Under the pieces are notes generated by a model. It had not been told where the DNA came from, ran no database searches, and worked only from the letters and a program-made list of their open reading frames with translations. A stretch of DNA of 64,000 nucleotides from positions 186,001 through 250,000 of the forward strand of contig NZ_QWET01000001.1 in NCBI RefSeq assembly GCF_003573545.1, written 5' to 3'. Positions 9,215-18,500 of this stretch are shown here, one piece after another. The position numbers and the translations under genes are program-made. Source of the stretch: Mariniphaga sediminis (lineage in GTDB: Bacteria > Bacteroidota > Bacteroidia > Bacteroidales > Prolixibacteraceae). Numbering within the stretch: the first letter of the stretch is position 1; every line of letters begins with the position of its first letter.

Positions 9215-10657
9215 ATGAATACAAAGGTTTTACTTCTTCTGTTGCTGTTTTTTACATGCTGTGTAAAAGTGAAGAAGGATACTACTCCCTTTCTGATAGG
9301 GACGGGAGTAGTTGAAATTACTCCTCCGGAGGGGTTTCCGCTTTATGGGGTACCGGCGGTGAAAAGTACCGGGGTAAAAGACCCGTTGTACGCAAAAGCC
9401 ATTGTGTTTTCCCAGGGGGAAGCGCAGGGAGTACTGCTTGTGTGTAACTTGTTGGGTATTCCCAGGGATTTGAGCCGGATTGTCAGGGAGCGGGCTTCCG
9501 ATCAAACCGGCATTCCTTTTCAAAATATCAGTATTTCAGCAACACATACCCATACCAGTCCCGGCATAACAGCGGCGTTTAAAGAATATGCTTTACGTGA
9601 ATTGTCGGGCCGGTTAACAGAAGAGGATCAAAAAAGTTACTTTACATTCCTGATCAAAGGAATGACCGAAGCCATTGTGTTGGCAACCAAAAATCAACAG
9701 GAGGTTGAAATTGTTTCGGGAAAAGGACATGCCCCCGGTATATCTTTTAACCGGCGGTATTTAATGACTGATGGCCGTGTACGTTTTAACCCGGGACATC
9801 AAAATCCAGGGATTGTTCGTCCTGCCGGGCCGGTAGACCCGGATGTCCATTTTGTTCTTTTGCAGCCTAAAGATACCGTTGCCAATTCTGCTTCACTTAC
9901 TGTTTTTGCCAGTCATTATGTGCGGGGAGGTACCGAATTTAGCTCCGATTATCCCTTTTATTTGCAGGAGCAACTCAAAACCATTTTTGGCAGGGAGCAT
10001 ATTTCCGTATTCGGGTTGGGGGCCTGTGGCAACATAAATACCGTAAACCCGGAGGAGGAAGCCGGAGAAGATCCGGATGTAAAAGTGAAAAGAATCGGAA
10101 ACATACTTGCCCATGCGGTAGAGAACGCGCTTCCTGGCGCAAGACAGGGAGAGCCTGATTTCTGTGTCGTATCCCGGGTATTGTATCTTCCGATGCAGGA
10201 TTATACCGGGGAAGAACTGCTCTGGTCAAAAGAGGGCACGGAACCTCTTTATCCGGAACGGGATTTTTTAACAAAAAGGCGTAAACTGAAGATTTCTGAA
10301 TGGGGGGTTCAGCCTCCCCTTGAACAACTGCGTATCCATGAGGCTGTTACTCCTGCCGTTTCAGGAGAACCGTATCGTTTGCCTGTGGAGATACATGTTT
10401 TCAGGCTTGATTCGGAAACGGCGATTGTTACTATGCCGGGAGAACTTTTTTCCGAATTGGGGCTCAGTCTTAAGAAACGATCTCCCTTTGCTAATACGAT
10501 GTTAATTGAGCTGGCAAATGCCGATATCGCTTACATTCCAACTTTGCAGGCATTTAAAGAAGGTGATTACGAGGCTGTTAATTCCCGGCTGGCTCCGGGG
10601 GCAGGCGAAGAGATGGTGAATCAGGCATTGGAAATATTGGAAGGTTTTAAAAAGTAA
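9215..10657 (+). CDS. Neutral-ceramidase-fold secreted hydrolase, metal site intact
   Basis: Starting at the ATG at 9215 gives a 480-aa protein with a hydrophobic leader ending in a Cys-rich lipobox-like segment (LFFTCC, 11-16). Upstream in-frame starts at 9131 and 9185 would overlap the previous gene and bury the leader. The metal residues of neutral ceramidase appear conserved: THTH (110-113), His234 in FASH, Glu410 in PGE and Tyr440 in AYIP. The nucleophile motif is GNIN (272-275) instead of GDVS, so the Ser of true ceramidase is absent. It is probably a metal-dependent amidase or esterase acting in the periplasm or at the surface on a non-ceramide substrate. It is the active-looking partner of the defective copy at 72. 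Confidence 0.82.
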   Translation: MNTKVLLLLLLFFTCCVKVKKDTTPFLIGTGVVEITPPEGFPLYGVPAVKSTGVKDPLYAKAIVFSQGEAQGVLLVCNLLGIPRDLSRIVRERASDQTGIPFQNISISATHTHTSPGITAAFKEYALRELSGRLTEEDQKSYFTFLIKGMTEAIVLATKNQQEVEIVSGKGHAPGISFNRRYLMTDGRVRFNPGHQNPGIVRPAGPVDPDVHFVLLQPKDTVANSASLTVFASHYVRGGTEFSSDYPFYLQEQLKTIFGREHISVFGLGACGNINTVNPEEEAGEDPDVKVKRIGNILAHAVENALPGARQGEPDFCVVSRVLYLPMQDYTGEELLWSKEGTEPLYPERDFLTKRRKLKISEWGVQPPLEQLRIHEAVTPAVSGEPYRLPVEIHVFRLDSETAIVTMPGELFSELGLSLKKRSPFANTMLIELANADIAYIPTLQAFKEGDYEAVNSRLAPGAGEEMVNQALEILEGFKK

Positions 10658-10678
10658 TCTTTGCTAAAACATAAAATT

Positions 10679-12106
10679 ATGTTCAAAAAAATAATTCAGC
10701 TTAACAGTTGTATCTTATTATTTTGTTGTTGTGTTAGCTGCAATAATAATTCTGCAAAAATAGAAACACCAAACATTATATTTATTTATGCTGATAACCT
10801 GGGGTATGGAGACATTGGATGTTTTGGTTCCCAGATACATAAAACGCCTCACATTGATAAAATGGCAAAAGAGGGGATGCGGCTTACTTCGTTGTATTCT
10901 TCATCTCCTGTTTGTACACCGTCGCGGGCCAGCCTAATGACCGGCTGCTATGCGCAGCGCGTTGATATGCATTGGGATGACAGGAACGGAGCCGTATTAC
11001 GCCCTGTTTCCCCCAAAGGGATGAACCCCGAAGAAATAACGATTGCTGAAATCCTCCGGGACAGGGGGTACGCAACGGCATGTATTGGCAAATGGCATTT
11101 AGGGGATCAACCGCAATTTCTGCCCGTAAATCAGGGGTTTGATTATTTTTTCGGAATTCCTTACAGTGAAGATATGATTCCCTCCATCTCTTCGGAGTGG
11201 CCTGAGTTGCCGCTTCTTAAGAATGATAAGGTAATTGAAGCTCCGGCCGATTTGACAACAACTACCAGCAGATACGTGAGGGAAGCCATCCGGTTTATTT
11301 CGGAGAACAAAAACAAACCATTCTTTTTATATTTCCCGGAAAATCTTCCCGGAAGCAGGATGGTGCCGGTGGTAGATGAGCGTTTTTGCGGTAAATCGGT
11401 TAACGGAGCCTGGGGAGATGCTGTGGAGGAGATTGATTGGTCTGTTGGGGAGATAATGAAAACATTGGAGGAATATGGGCTTGAAGAGAAGACCATCATT
11501 GTATTTACTTCGGATAACGGGGCACCGCAAGGAGGTCGGGAAACCAGAAGTGGTATGGGCAGCAATGAACCGTTCTCCGGTCCAGGATATACTACAACGG
11601 AAGGGGGAATGCGTGTTCCCTGCATTGTAAAATGGAAGGGGAAAATTCCGGCCGGCCAATCCAATAATGAATGGTGTACAATGATGGACTGGTTCCCTAC
11701 ATTTGCCGAAGTTTCCGGAGCGAAAATACCCGAAGATCGGATTATCGACGGTAAAAATATCTGGCCGCTCCTTTTGGGAAATAAGGAGGCAAAAACACCC
11801 CATAAAATTTTCTATTACTATTATACAGGTGATTTGCAGGCTGTTCGGGAAGGAAAATGGAAACTTTATCTGTCTGCCGGAAAGGAAAGGGATGAGCCGG
11901 ATGCGAACAGCAAGCTGAAGTTGATTGATTTAAGCAGAGACATTAAAGAGTTGAATAATGTGAGTGAACAATTTCCGGAGGTCGTAAAAAGATTGGAATT
12001 GCATGCAAAGCAAATATCCGGAGAACTTGGAAACGGAACAAAAAAAGGAGAGAAAATAAGGCCTGCCGGCTATGTTGAAAACCCGAAGGGTTTGATTATG
12101 AAATGA
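10679..12106 (+). CDS. Sulfatase lipoprotein (formylglycine-dependent, CTPSR type)
   Basis: A 475-aa type I sulfatase. The lipobox ends at Cys21. The metal-binding start is YADNLGYGD (37-45), the maturation motif CTPSR lies at 79-83 with Cys79 as the residue converted to formylglycine, and TGCY follows. A late DNGAPQGG segment supplies the second pair of metal ligands. The enzyme removes a sulfate ester from a sugar in the periplasm. The ATG at 10679 is chosen because the frame further upstream only offers a TTG at 10661. The stop overlaps the next gene by 4 bp (ATGA). An anaerobic or aerobic maturase is not present in the window. Confidence 0.88.
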   Translation: MFKKIIQLNSCILLFCCCVSCNNNSAKIETPNIIFIYADNLGYGDIGCFGSQIHKTPHIDKMAKEGMRLTSLYSSSPVCTPSRASLMTGCYAQRVDMHWDDRNGAVLRPVSPKGMNPEEITIAEILRDRGYATACIGKWHLGDQPQFLPVNQGFDYFFGIPYSEDMIPSISSEWPELPLLKNDKVIEAPADLTTTTSRYVREAIRFISENKNKPFFLYFPENLPGSRMVPVVDERFCGKSVNGAWGDAVEEIDWSVGEIMKTLEEYGLEEKTIIVFTSDNGAPQGGRETRSGMGSNEPFSGPGYTTTEGGMRVPCIVKWKGKIPAGQSNNEWCTMMDWFPTFAEVSGAKIPEDRIIDGKNIWPLLLGNKEAKTPHKIFYYYYTGDLQAVREGKWKLYLSAGKERDEPDANSKLKLIDLSRDIKELNNVSEQFPEVVKRLELHAKQISGELGNGTKKGEKIRPAGYVENPKGLIMK

Positions 12107-13314
12107 AAACTATGAATGATAAAATAATAATTTTTGGTGCCGGAAAAATCGGACGCTCGTTTATCGGGCAACTTTTCAGTACCGGAGGTTTTGAAGTTGT
12201 ATTTGCAGATATTGCACTTCCGGTTATTCAGGAGATGAATGCCAGGAAACAGTATGAGGTGGTTATCAAATCGGAGGAGGAAAAGGTGATAACAGTTCGG
12301 AACGTGCGGGCGGTAGATGCCCGCAATACAGAGCTGGTAGCAAAAGAGATCAGCGAAGCGCGTATTTTGGCCGTTTCGGTGGGAAAAAATGCCTTACATG
12401 CCATTCTTCCGTTAATCGCCAGGGGAATAGAAAGAAGGTACGCCAACAATAAATCCAATGCGATTGATATTATCATTGCCGAGAATATGCTTGATGCTTC
12501 TTCCTTTTTCAGGGAGAAGCTACAGCGCTGTTTGCCCCAAGGTTTTCCTATCGACCAGTTTGTTGGGTTGGTAGAAACCAGTATCGGAAAAATGGTGCCT
12601 ATCGTTCCCCAAAAGCTTGTGGAAGAGGATCCGTTGAGGGTATTTGCCGAACCTTACAATACGTTAATTTTAGACAGGAAAGCATTTCGAAACCCGATTC
12701 CTGAGGTAGAGGGATTAGCGCCAAAGGAAAACATAAAAGCCTGGGTGGACAGAAAATTGTTTATTCATAATCTGGGGCATGCCGCTACCGCCTACTGGGG
12801 GTACTATTATAATCCCCTTCACCAGTATATTTGGGAAGCGTTGGAAGTGCCGCTGATTTATAAAACGGTGAGAAAGACAATGCTGCAGGCAGCCGATTTG
12901 TTGGAGAAAAAGTATCCGGGTGAATTTACCCGGACTGACCTGGCCGATCATGTGGATGATTTACTTGAGAGGTTTCAAAATAAGGCATTGGGGGATACAA
13001 TTTTCAGGGTTGGGTGCGATTTGAGTAGAAAACTGGGAGCCGACGACCGGCTGGCAGGAGCCATTAAATTGGCTGTTTCGCTAAACCTTCCCTATGATAA
13101 TATCCTTAATACCCTTGTGGTTGGGTGCCATTTCCGGGCAAAGGATGAGAATGGATTACTGCATCCGGGTGATGAGGCGTTTATGGAAACTTATAAAAAC
13201 GGAATATCCCGGGTATTAGAGAGCGTGTGTGGTTTTAATGAAAGTAACTATTTTCACATTCTTATCGAAGGACAGCAAATAGAGAAGAAATTGTATTTAT
13301 TACGTGATTTTTGA
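12103..13314 (+). CDS. Mannitol-1-phosphate 5-dehydrogenase-like protein (MtlD family)
   Basis: A 403-aa member of the polyol-specific long-chain dehydrogenase family. The N-terminal FGAGKIGRSFIG motif (near residues 11-22) binds NAD, and the segment KLFIHNLGHAATAYWGY (about 219-235) contains the catalytic Lys and Asn-x-x-x-His of mannitol and altronate/fructuronate reductases. Length and N-terminus fit mannitol-1-phosphate dehydrogenase, which interconverts mannitol-1-P and fructose-6-P. The ATG overlaps the sulfatase stop by 4 bp, implying translational coupling. In this operon it may act on a related phosphorylated polyol. Confidence 0.78.
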   Translation: MKTMNDKIIIFGAGKIGRSFIGQLFSTGGFEVVFADIALPVIQEMNARKQYEVVIKSEEEKVITVRNVRAVDARNTELVAKEISEARILAVSVGKNALHAILPLIARGIERRYANNKSNAIDIIIAENMLDASSFFREKLQRCLPQGFPIDQFVGLVETSIGKMVPIVPQKLVEEDPLRVFAEPYNTLILDRKAFRNPIPEVEGLAPKENIKAWVDRKLFIHNLGHAATAYWGYYYNPLHQYIWEALEVPLIYKTVRKTMLQAADLLEKKYPGEFTRTDLADHVDDLLERFQNKALGDTIFRVGCDLSRKLGADDRLAGAIKLAVSLNLPYDNILNTLVVGCHFRAKDENGLLHPGDEAFMETYKNGISRVLESVCGFNESNYFHILIEGQQIEKKLYLLRDF

Positions 13315-13337
13315 AAGTACCATTTTTATATCATAAT

Positions 13338-15530
13338 ATGAACCAATACGTTTTTAAAGCAGGTAGAATCCCCTTTTCGATAATTTTTATAACGGTGTTA
13401 ATACTGTGTTCTTTTGGCAGGGATGCAAATGCACAGGATGAGTATCAGGTGCTGGAGCGCTGGCTTCAATACAGCGATTCCCCGAATGCATTGTACCATC
13501 ATCTTACAGGTGATGCATACGGTCTGCTGGACTCCCGGGAGGAAAAAATATCCGGACTGGATGCACCAGAGCAATGGCAACAGAGGCAGACAGAAATGAA
13601 ACAGCTTTTGCGAAAAACCGTGGGGCTGTTTCCTGAAAAAACACCGTTGAATGCCCGGCTTACCGGAGAAGTTAAAAAGGATGGTTACCGGATAGAAAAT
13701 ATTATTTATGAATCGCTACCCGGTTTTTATGTTACGGCATCACTGTTTATACCTGATAATTTAAAAGGCCCTGCGCCGGCAATACTTTTTTGCTCCGGGC
13801 ACAGCACGGAGGTATACCGGAAACAATCTTACCAGCTTCCTCTTTTAAATCTTGTAAAAAAGGGATTTGTTGTTTTGGCGATTGACCCTCTCGGACAGGG
13901 AGAGCGCCTTCAGTATTTCAACCCTGAAACGGGAAAATCCATTTTGGGAGGTTCTACCAGGGAACATTCCTATCCTTCTGTACAAACAGCGCTGATTGGC
14001 CAGCCGGTTGCCCGCTATTTTACCTGGGACGGTATTCGGGGCATCGATTACCTCGTCAGCCGGAAGGAAGTGGATGCCCAACGGATAGGAGTACATGGAA
14101 TATCGGGTGGTGGTACCCAAACGGCCTATATTTCGGCACTGGACGAACGGGTAACGGCATCGGCGCCTGCCTGTTACATCACCAGCTTCCGGCGGTTGAT
14201 GGAGTCAATTGGGGTGCAGGACGGGGAGCAGAATTTTTACCGTGGAATCCTGAATGGGATTGACCATGGCGATTTTATCGTGGCACGGGCTCCGAAACCT
14301 ACCCTGATAATGGCTACCACCCATGATTTTTTTAATATTCAGGGAACACGTGAAACCTACGAAGAGGTAAAAAAGGTTTACACTATTTTGGGTAAGGCTG
14401 ATAATATGGAGTTGGTGGAAGATGATTACGGACATGGTTATACGAAGATAATCAGGGAAGGGATGTACGCCTTTTTCCAAAAGCACCTGAATAATCCGGG
14501 GCCTTTTGAGGAAGAGGAGGTGGAATATCTTACCGAAAAAGAGTTGCAAAAGACGCCGACAGGACAGCTTGCTACGTCACTTAAGGGAGAAACTGTTTTT
14601 AGCCTGAACCGCAGCGAAGCCGGTAAATACATTGATGAACTGGAGGAATCGAGGAAAGAGTTGGGAGCCCACCTTCAAAAGATTCCTGCACAGGCCCGGC
14701 ACCTGTCGGGTTATAAAAAACCGTCGTTGTCTGATAATCCGGTGTTTACCGGCAGGATTCAGAAGGAAGGATATGTTGTTGAGAAATATTTTGTAAAAGG
14801 GGAAGGAGACTACGTTCTTCCTTACCTGTTATTTATTCCGGAGAAAAAGAATGGGAATGCCGTTATTTATTTGCATCCGGAAGGAAAAGCAGGGATGGTG
14901 AAAGAAGAGGATGAAATGGCATTTTTGCTTCACAATGGTTTTACCCTGCTTGCTCCCGATTTGCCGGGTACCGGGGAGTTGGGAGGAGGCGCCCTGAAGG
15001 GGGATGCCTACATCGATAATGTCTCTTACAATTTGTGGTATACTGCCATGCTGATCGGAAGGAGCATCGTGGGGGTACAGGCTTCGGATGTGGTAAAACT
15101 TTCATATTTATTGCAGCAAAGCCATGGAGTTACAGATATTTATGGTGTTGCCCGGGAAGAGATGTCCCCGTTACTTTTGCATGCAGCGGCATTTGATTCC
15201 GTAATTTCCCGCGTAGTGTTGATTAATCCGTATTCCTCTTATCGTTCTTTTGTCGAAAACCGGTTTTATACTCCCCGTTTTGTTTACAGTCTGGTGCCGG
15301 GAGCGCTCACCGGTTACGATCTTCCTGATCTGGCTGCAAGCCTGGCACCAACGAAACTTTTGATTACAGGAATGACGGATGCCAATAGTCAGGCGGATGA
15401 TGAAGCGCTTTCCAAAGATTTGAAAATAGTAAAAGATGCTTATCGACTGTCCGGTAAAGGAGATCAGTTGGAAATTATAAAGCAGACGACTGGGAGTCCG
15501 GAAATATTATTCGGAGATTGGATTAAATAG
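13338..15530 (+). CDS. Two-lobed acetyl-xylan-esterase-like alpha/beta hydrolase, secreted
   Basis: About 730 aa starting from the ATG at 13338, which gives a hydrophobic signal segment ending near ANA-QDE; the alternative TTG at 13311 overlaps the previous gene. The first lobe (about residues 50-400) is an acetyl-xylan-esterase/peptidase-type alpha/beta hydrolase with nucleophile elbow GISGGG at about 254-259 (Ser256) and a late His in DDYGHGYT. The second lobe (about 450-730) looks like a degenerate repeat of the same fold; its elbow region reads GVAREE without a Ser. It probably removes O-acyl groups from a polysaccharide in the periplasm. It is the last gene of the operon, converging on the AsmA-like gene 19 bp away. 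Confidence 0.75.
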   Translation: MNQYVFKAGRIPFSIIFITVLILCSFGRDANAQDEYQVLERWLQYSDSPNALYHHLTGDAYGLLDSREEKISGLDAPEQWQQRQTEMKQLLRKTVGLFPEKTPLNARLTGEVKKDGYRIENIIYESLPGFYVTASLFIPDNLKGPAPAILFCSGHSTEVYRKQSYQLPLLNLVKKGFVVLAIDPLGQGERLQYFNPETGKSILGGSTREHSYPSVQTALIGQPVARYFTWDGIRGIDYLVSRKEVDAQRIGVHGISGGGTQTAYISALDERVTASAPACYITSFRRLMESIGVQDGEQNFYRGILNGIDHGDFIVARAPKPTLIMATTHDFFNIQGTRETYEEVKKVYTILGKADNMELVEDDYGHGYTKIIREGMYAFFQKHLNNPGPFEEEEVEYLTEKELQKTPTGQLATSLKGETVFSLNRSEAGKYIDELEESRKELGAHLQKIPAQARHLSGYKKPSLSDNPVFTGRIQKEGYVVEKYFVKGEGDYVLPYLLFIPEKKNGNAVIYLHPEGKAGMVKEEDEMAFLLHNGFTLLAPDLPGTGELGGGALKGDAYIDNVSYNLWYTAMLIGRSIVGVQASDVVKLSYLLQQSHGVTDIYGVAREEMSPLLLHAAAFDSVISRVVLINPYSSYRSFVENRFYTPRFVYSLVPGALTGYDLPDLAASLAPTKLLITGMTDANSQADDEALSKDLKIVKDAYRLSGKGDQLEIIKQTTGSPEILFGDWIK

Positions 15531-15549
15531 TGGGGGAATATGGGGAAAG

Positions 15550-18500
15550 TTATTCCGGCTCTTCCAACCCCAACACTTTTTTCGCTCCGGAGTAGATTGA
15601 TTTCCACCAATAGTTAAGAACAGAGCGCTGTTCATCGCGCACATAGGAGATCTCCACCGGATAGAGTTTGTCGTTTTTAGGGCTTTGGGAGTTGAAAGCC
15701 ATTTTGTTAGCCAGAAAGGAGGCAAATTTCGCCTTTTGTATTTTGTCGTTACTATAGTCTAACACGGCAATTTTCAGATTGTCGTAATCGAAATAAAGGA
15801 ATCCGTCTGCCTGGGCTTCGTTGAAAGAGAGCTCGAATTCCAACTGGTTTAGCTGCCCTTCTTCAATGGCTAATGGAGCAGAAGTTGAGATCATGGAATT
15901 CAGCGGTACGAGCGACATGGGTTGCAGGAAACCTTTAGCCGTATGCACATATTCCGGGCTGTTCAGGTCGAAGGAAAACCGCACAGAAAGTAGCGACTGT
16001 CCGAGAAGTTGTGCCCTGGCATCCAGGGTTAAATTACTGTTTTGCTGCAATACTTTCTTTATGTTTGAAACGCGTCCTCCGTTAAATGCCAGGTTGTTAA
16101 ACTCGATGGTTCCCGGCTCGTCCGTAATTCCCATCAACTCACTGTATGTGAGGTTTGTTGGGAGGAGTATAACAGAGTCAAAAATAAAGGGTTGCTCAAT
16201 CCGCTTCAGTAAGTCCTGTGGCCAGGGTGGTCGCTGGTCAGGATCAAGCGGGTAACGTTTATTCCGGAATATACTTATTCTGCCAGGGCCAATTTTCAAG
16301 GCCGCGGCATCCAGTATATTCTCCTGCAGCCACCGTTTTTCATTGAGGTTTTTCAACTCGATAAAAGAGATGTGGGCTTTTGCTACATCGGTTTGAAACC
16401 CCTTTTGAAGGGGAAACGATTCCGGTTCGATAAGCGGAATAATTCCGATACTTTTCAGAAGCACCTGGTGGCGGGCTGAATTGTAAATAAATGAGTCGGC
16501 AGAGAACTGGTACAACCCGTCCGTACTTTTGGTGGCAAGGTGGGTAGTCGAAATTTCAAACTCCCTTGAGTTTAGCAGGTTGGCTGGAGGCTGGTTTTCA
16601 CCAATCAGAATGTCACTAAACCCAATATTGATTTTTTGGTTGAAGAATTGTTTTTCAAGCCAGTTGAAATGGAGGTCGGCATTGCTGAGCCGGAGGTGAT
16701 CCACTTTTATTTGATTTACTACATTTTCCACGTAAGGGTAAAGATCCAGCGTTTGTAAAAATTCTAACGTGTCGTCGTTCACCTGCCGGTTTATTTCAAT
16801 GGATATTTTGGGACTGTCGATGTCAATATTTTTGAGCGCAAAACTGTTGTCATTTAAAACGGCATCTAAATCAAATTCAGAAAGATGAATGGTGGGGGCT
16901 GTAATGGAAAAACGGTTTTGTTTCGCGCGGGGCAATAACGGGTTTACTTTCAGGTTTGAAATAGCAATGGATTTTTGTGTGCGGTCCAAATCAATTCGTT
17001 CTATTGTAAGGTTATGGTCCCGGTCTATGGGCGCCCTGAAATCAGAAACGGTAAGCTGTATATTATTACTGGTGAGCTGCACCTGGTTTTGTGCATCGTT
17101 TTTTACCAGGATGCCGGGCATGGAAAAATCGAACAGGAATCGGGCCTGCGGGTGATGGTCGATTCCCCGGGTTTGGTGTGTGATGGCCTCTCCGTCGGTA
17201 ATTTTTAGTTCGTTCAAACGGAGCGATTCCACAAAGGAGGGCAGGGGAAAACGGTAAGCATTCAGGTCGAGGGGTTTGGCCATGCCTTCCTGCGTATAAA
17301 TTTGAAACCGGGGAGAGAGGAGTTCCAGTTTTTTGATTTCTGGCTCTTGCGAATACCAGGCTTTTTGGAAATCGAATCCTTCAATTTTGAGTTCAGGGAT
17401 GGCTACCTGGTATGTAGTGGCCAGTTCGTGGTATTTCTCCGATGTAATCAGCGGATAAAGCAGTGCATCTTTTACACGCACCGAAGATTGGGCTGAAGAC
17501 AATCGTATCTCACTTCCTTTCAGTACATGTACGTTGTCTGATAATTCAAACTCCTGATCTTTGATGGTTACATCGAAATTATCTGAAAACAAAAGACGCT
17601 CTTTGCCCAGTTCTTCCTTGTTTAACCTGAAGTTCTCGAGCGAGGCCGAAAATTCATTGTCAAACGAAGTCGTCCGGCCGCGCCGGGTGTGGTTTACCCA
17701 CGTGAGCTTTCCGTCAGGGACAGTGAAATGTTTGATGTCAAAATCTTCCAGATAGTTGAAGATAAGTTGGTAAAACTCGGTGATTTCCACCTTCTTTTTG
17801 CCGGCTCTCAATACGCCGAAATTCTCAAAATAAATATCAGGATTGGATATGCTGAACTTCGAAATATATAGTTTTTTGTAAAAAAACGCATCGCGCAGGC
17901 TCACTCCGCTGAGGTTAATTTTTGGGATGGAGATATGAAATAGCTCCGATCGGTTGAAGCGTTGCATATCGAGGAGATTTACATCGTCGATGACCGGTTG
18001 AAGGTCGAGGTTTTCAATTTGCACCCGCTGGTTGGTGCTCGAAATAGAAACATTTTTTACCCGTAACTTGTGCAAGTCATCTATCAGTCTCATCTGGTAA
18101 TCAGAGAAATGCAGGTCGAAGTTCGTGGCATAAAAAAATTTGTCGGTGCGCTCCAGGCTGGCTGAGTCGAGACTGAAATCTGTCAGGCTGAAATCGAAAC
18201 GGGTTTCAAAATATCCCTGTACATTTCCTCTGTAACTGTTTTTTATGTCTAATCTCCCGTCATTTATGTACACCAGGTTGGCATAAACTCCCCTCAGGTA
18301 ATCGGTCACCAGTTCAAAGAGCAATCCCGCGTCCACCTGCTTTTTTCGCTTTACTTTTTCGAGGTGATACAATAAATGTACATCAGGCTCAATCACTTCA
18401 ATCCGCGAAGTGGGCAGCGTGCGGGTTTGATACACATTCCGTAAATCTACCTCTTCGATATTCAGCGCCTTACATTCGATGTTTACCTCAGTGCGGGTGG

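Noticed and set aside
11161-11803. Two long overlapping - strand frames (167 and 158 codons) opposite the sulfatase gene
   Set aside because: They lie opposite well-conserved sulfatase motifs and mutually overlap; no independent coding signal.
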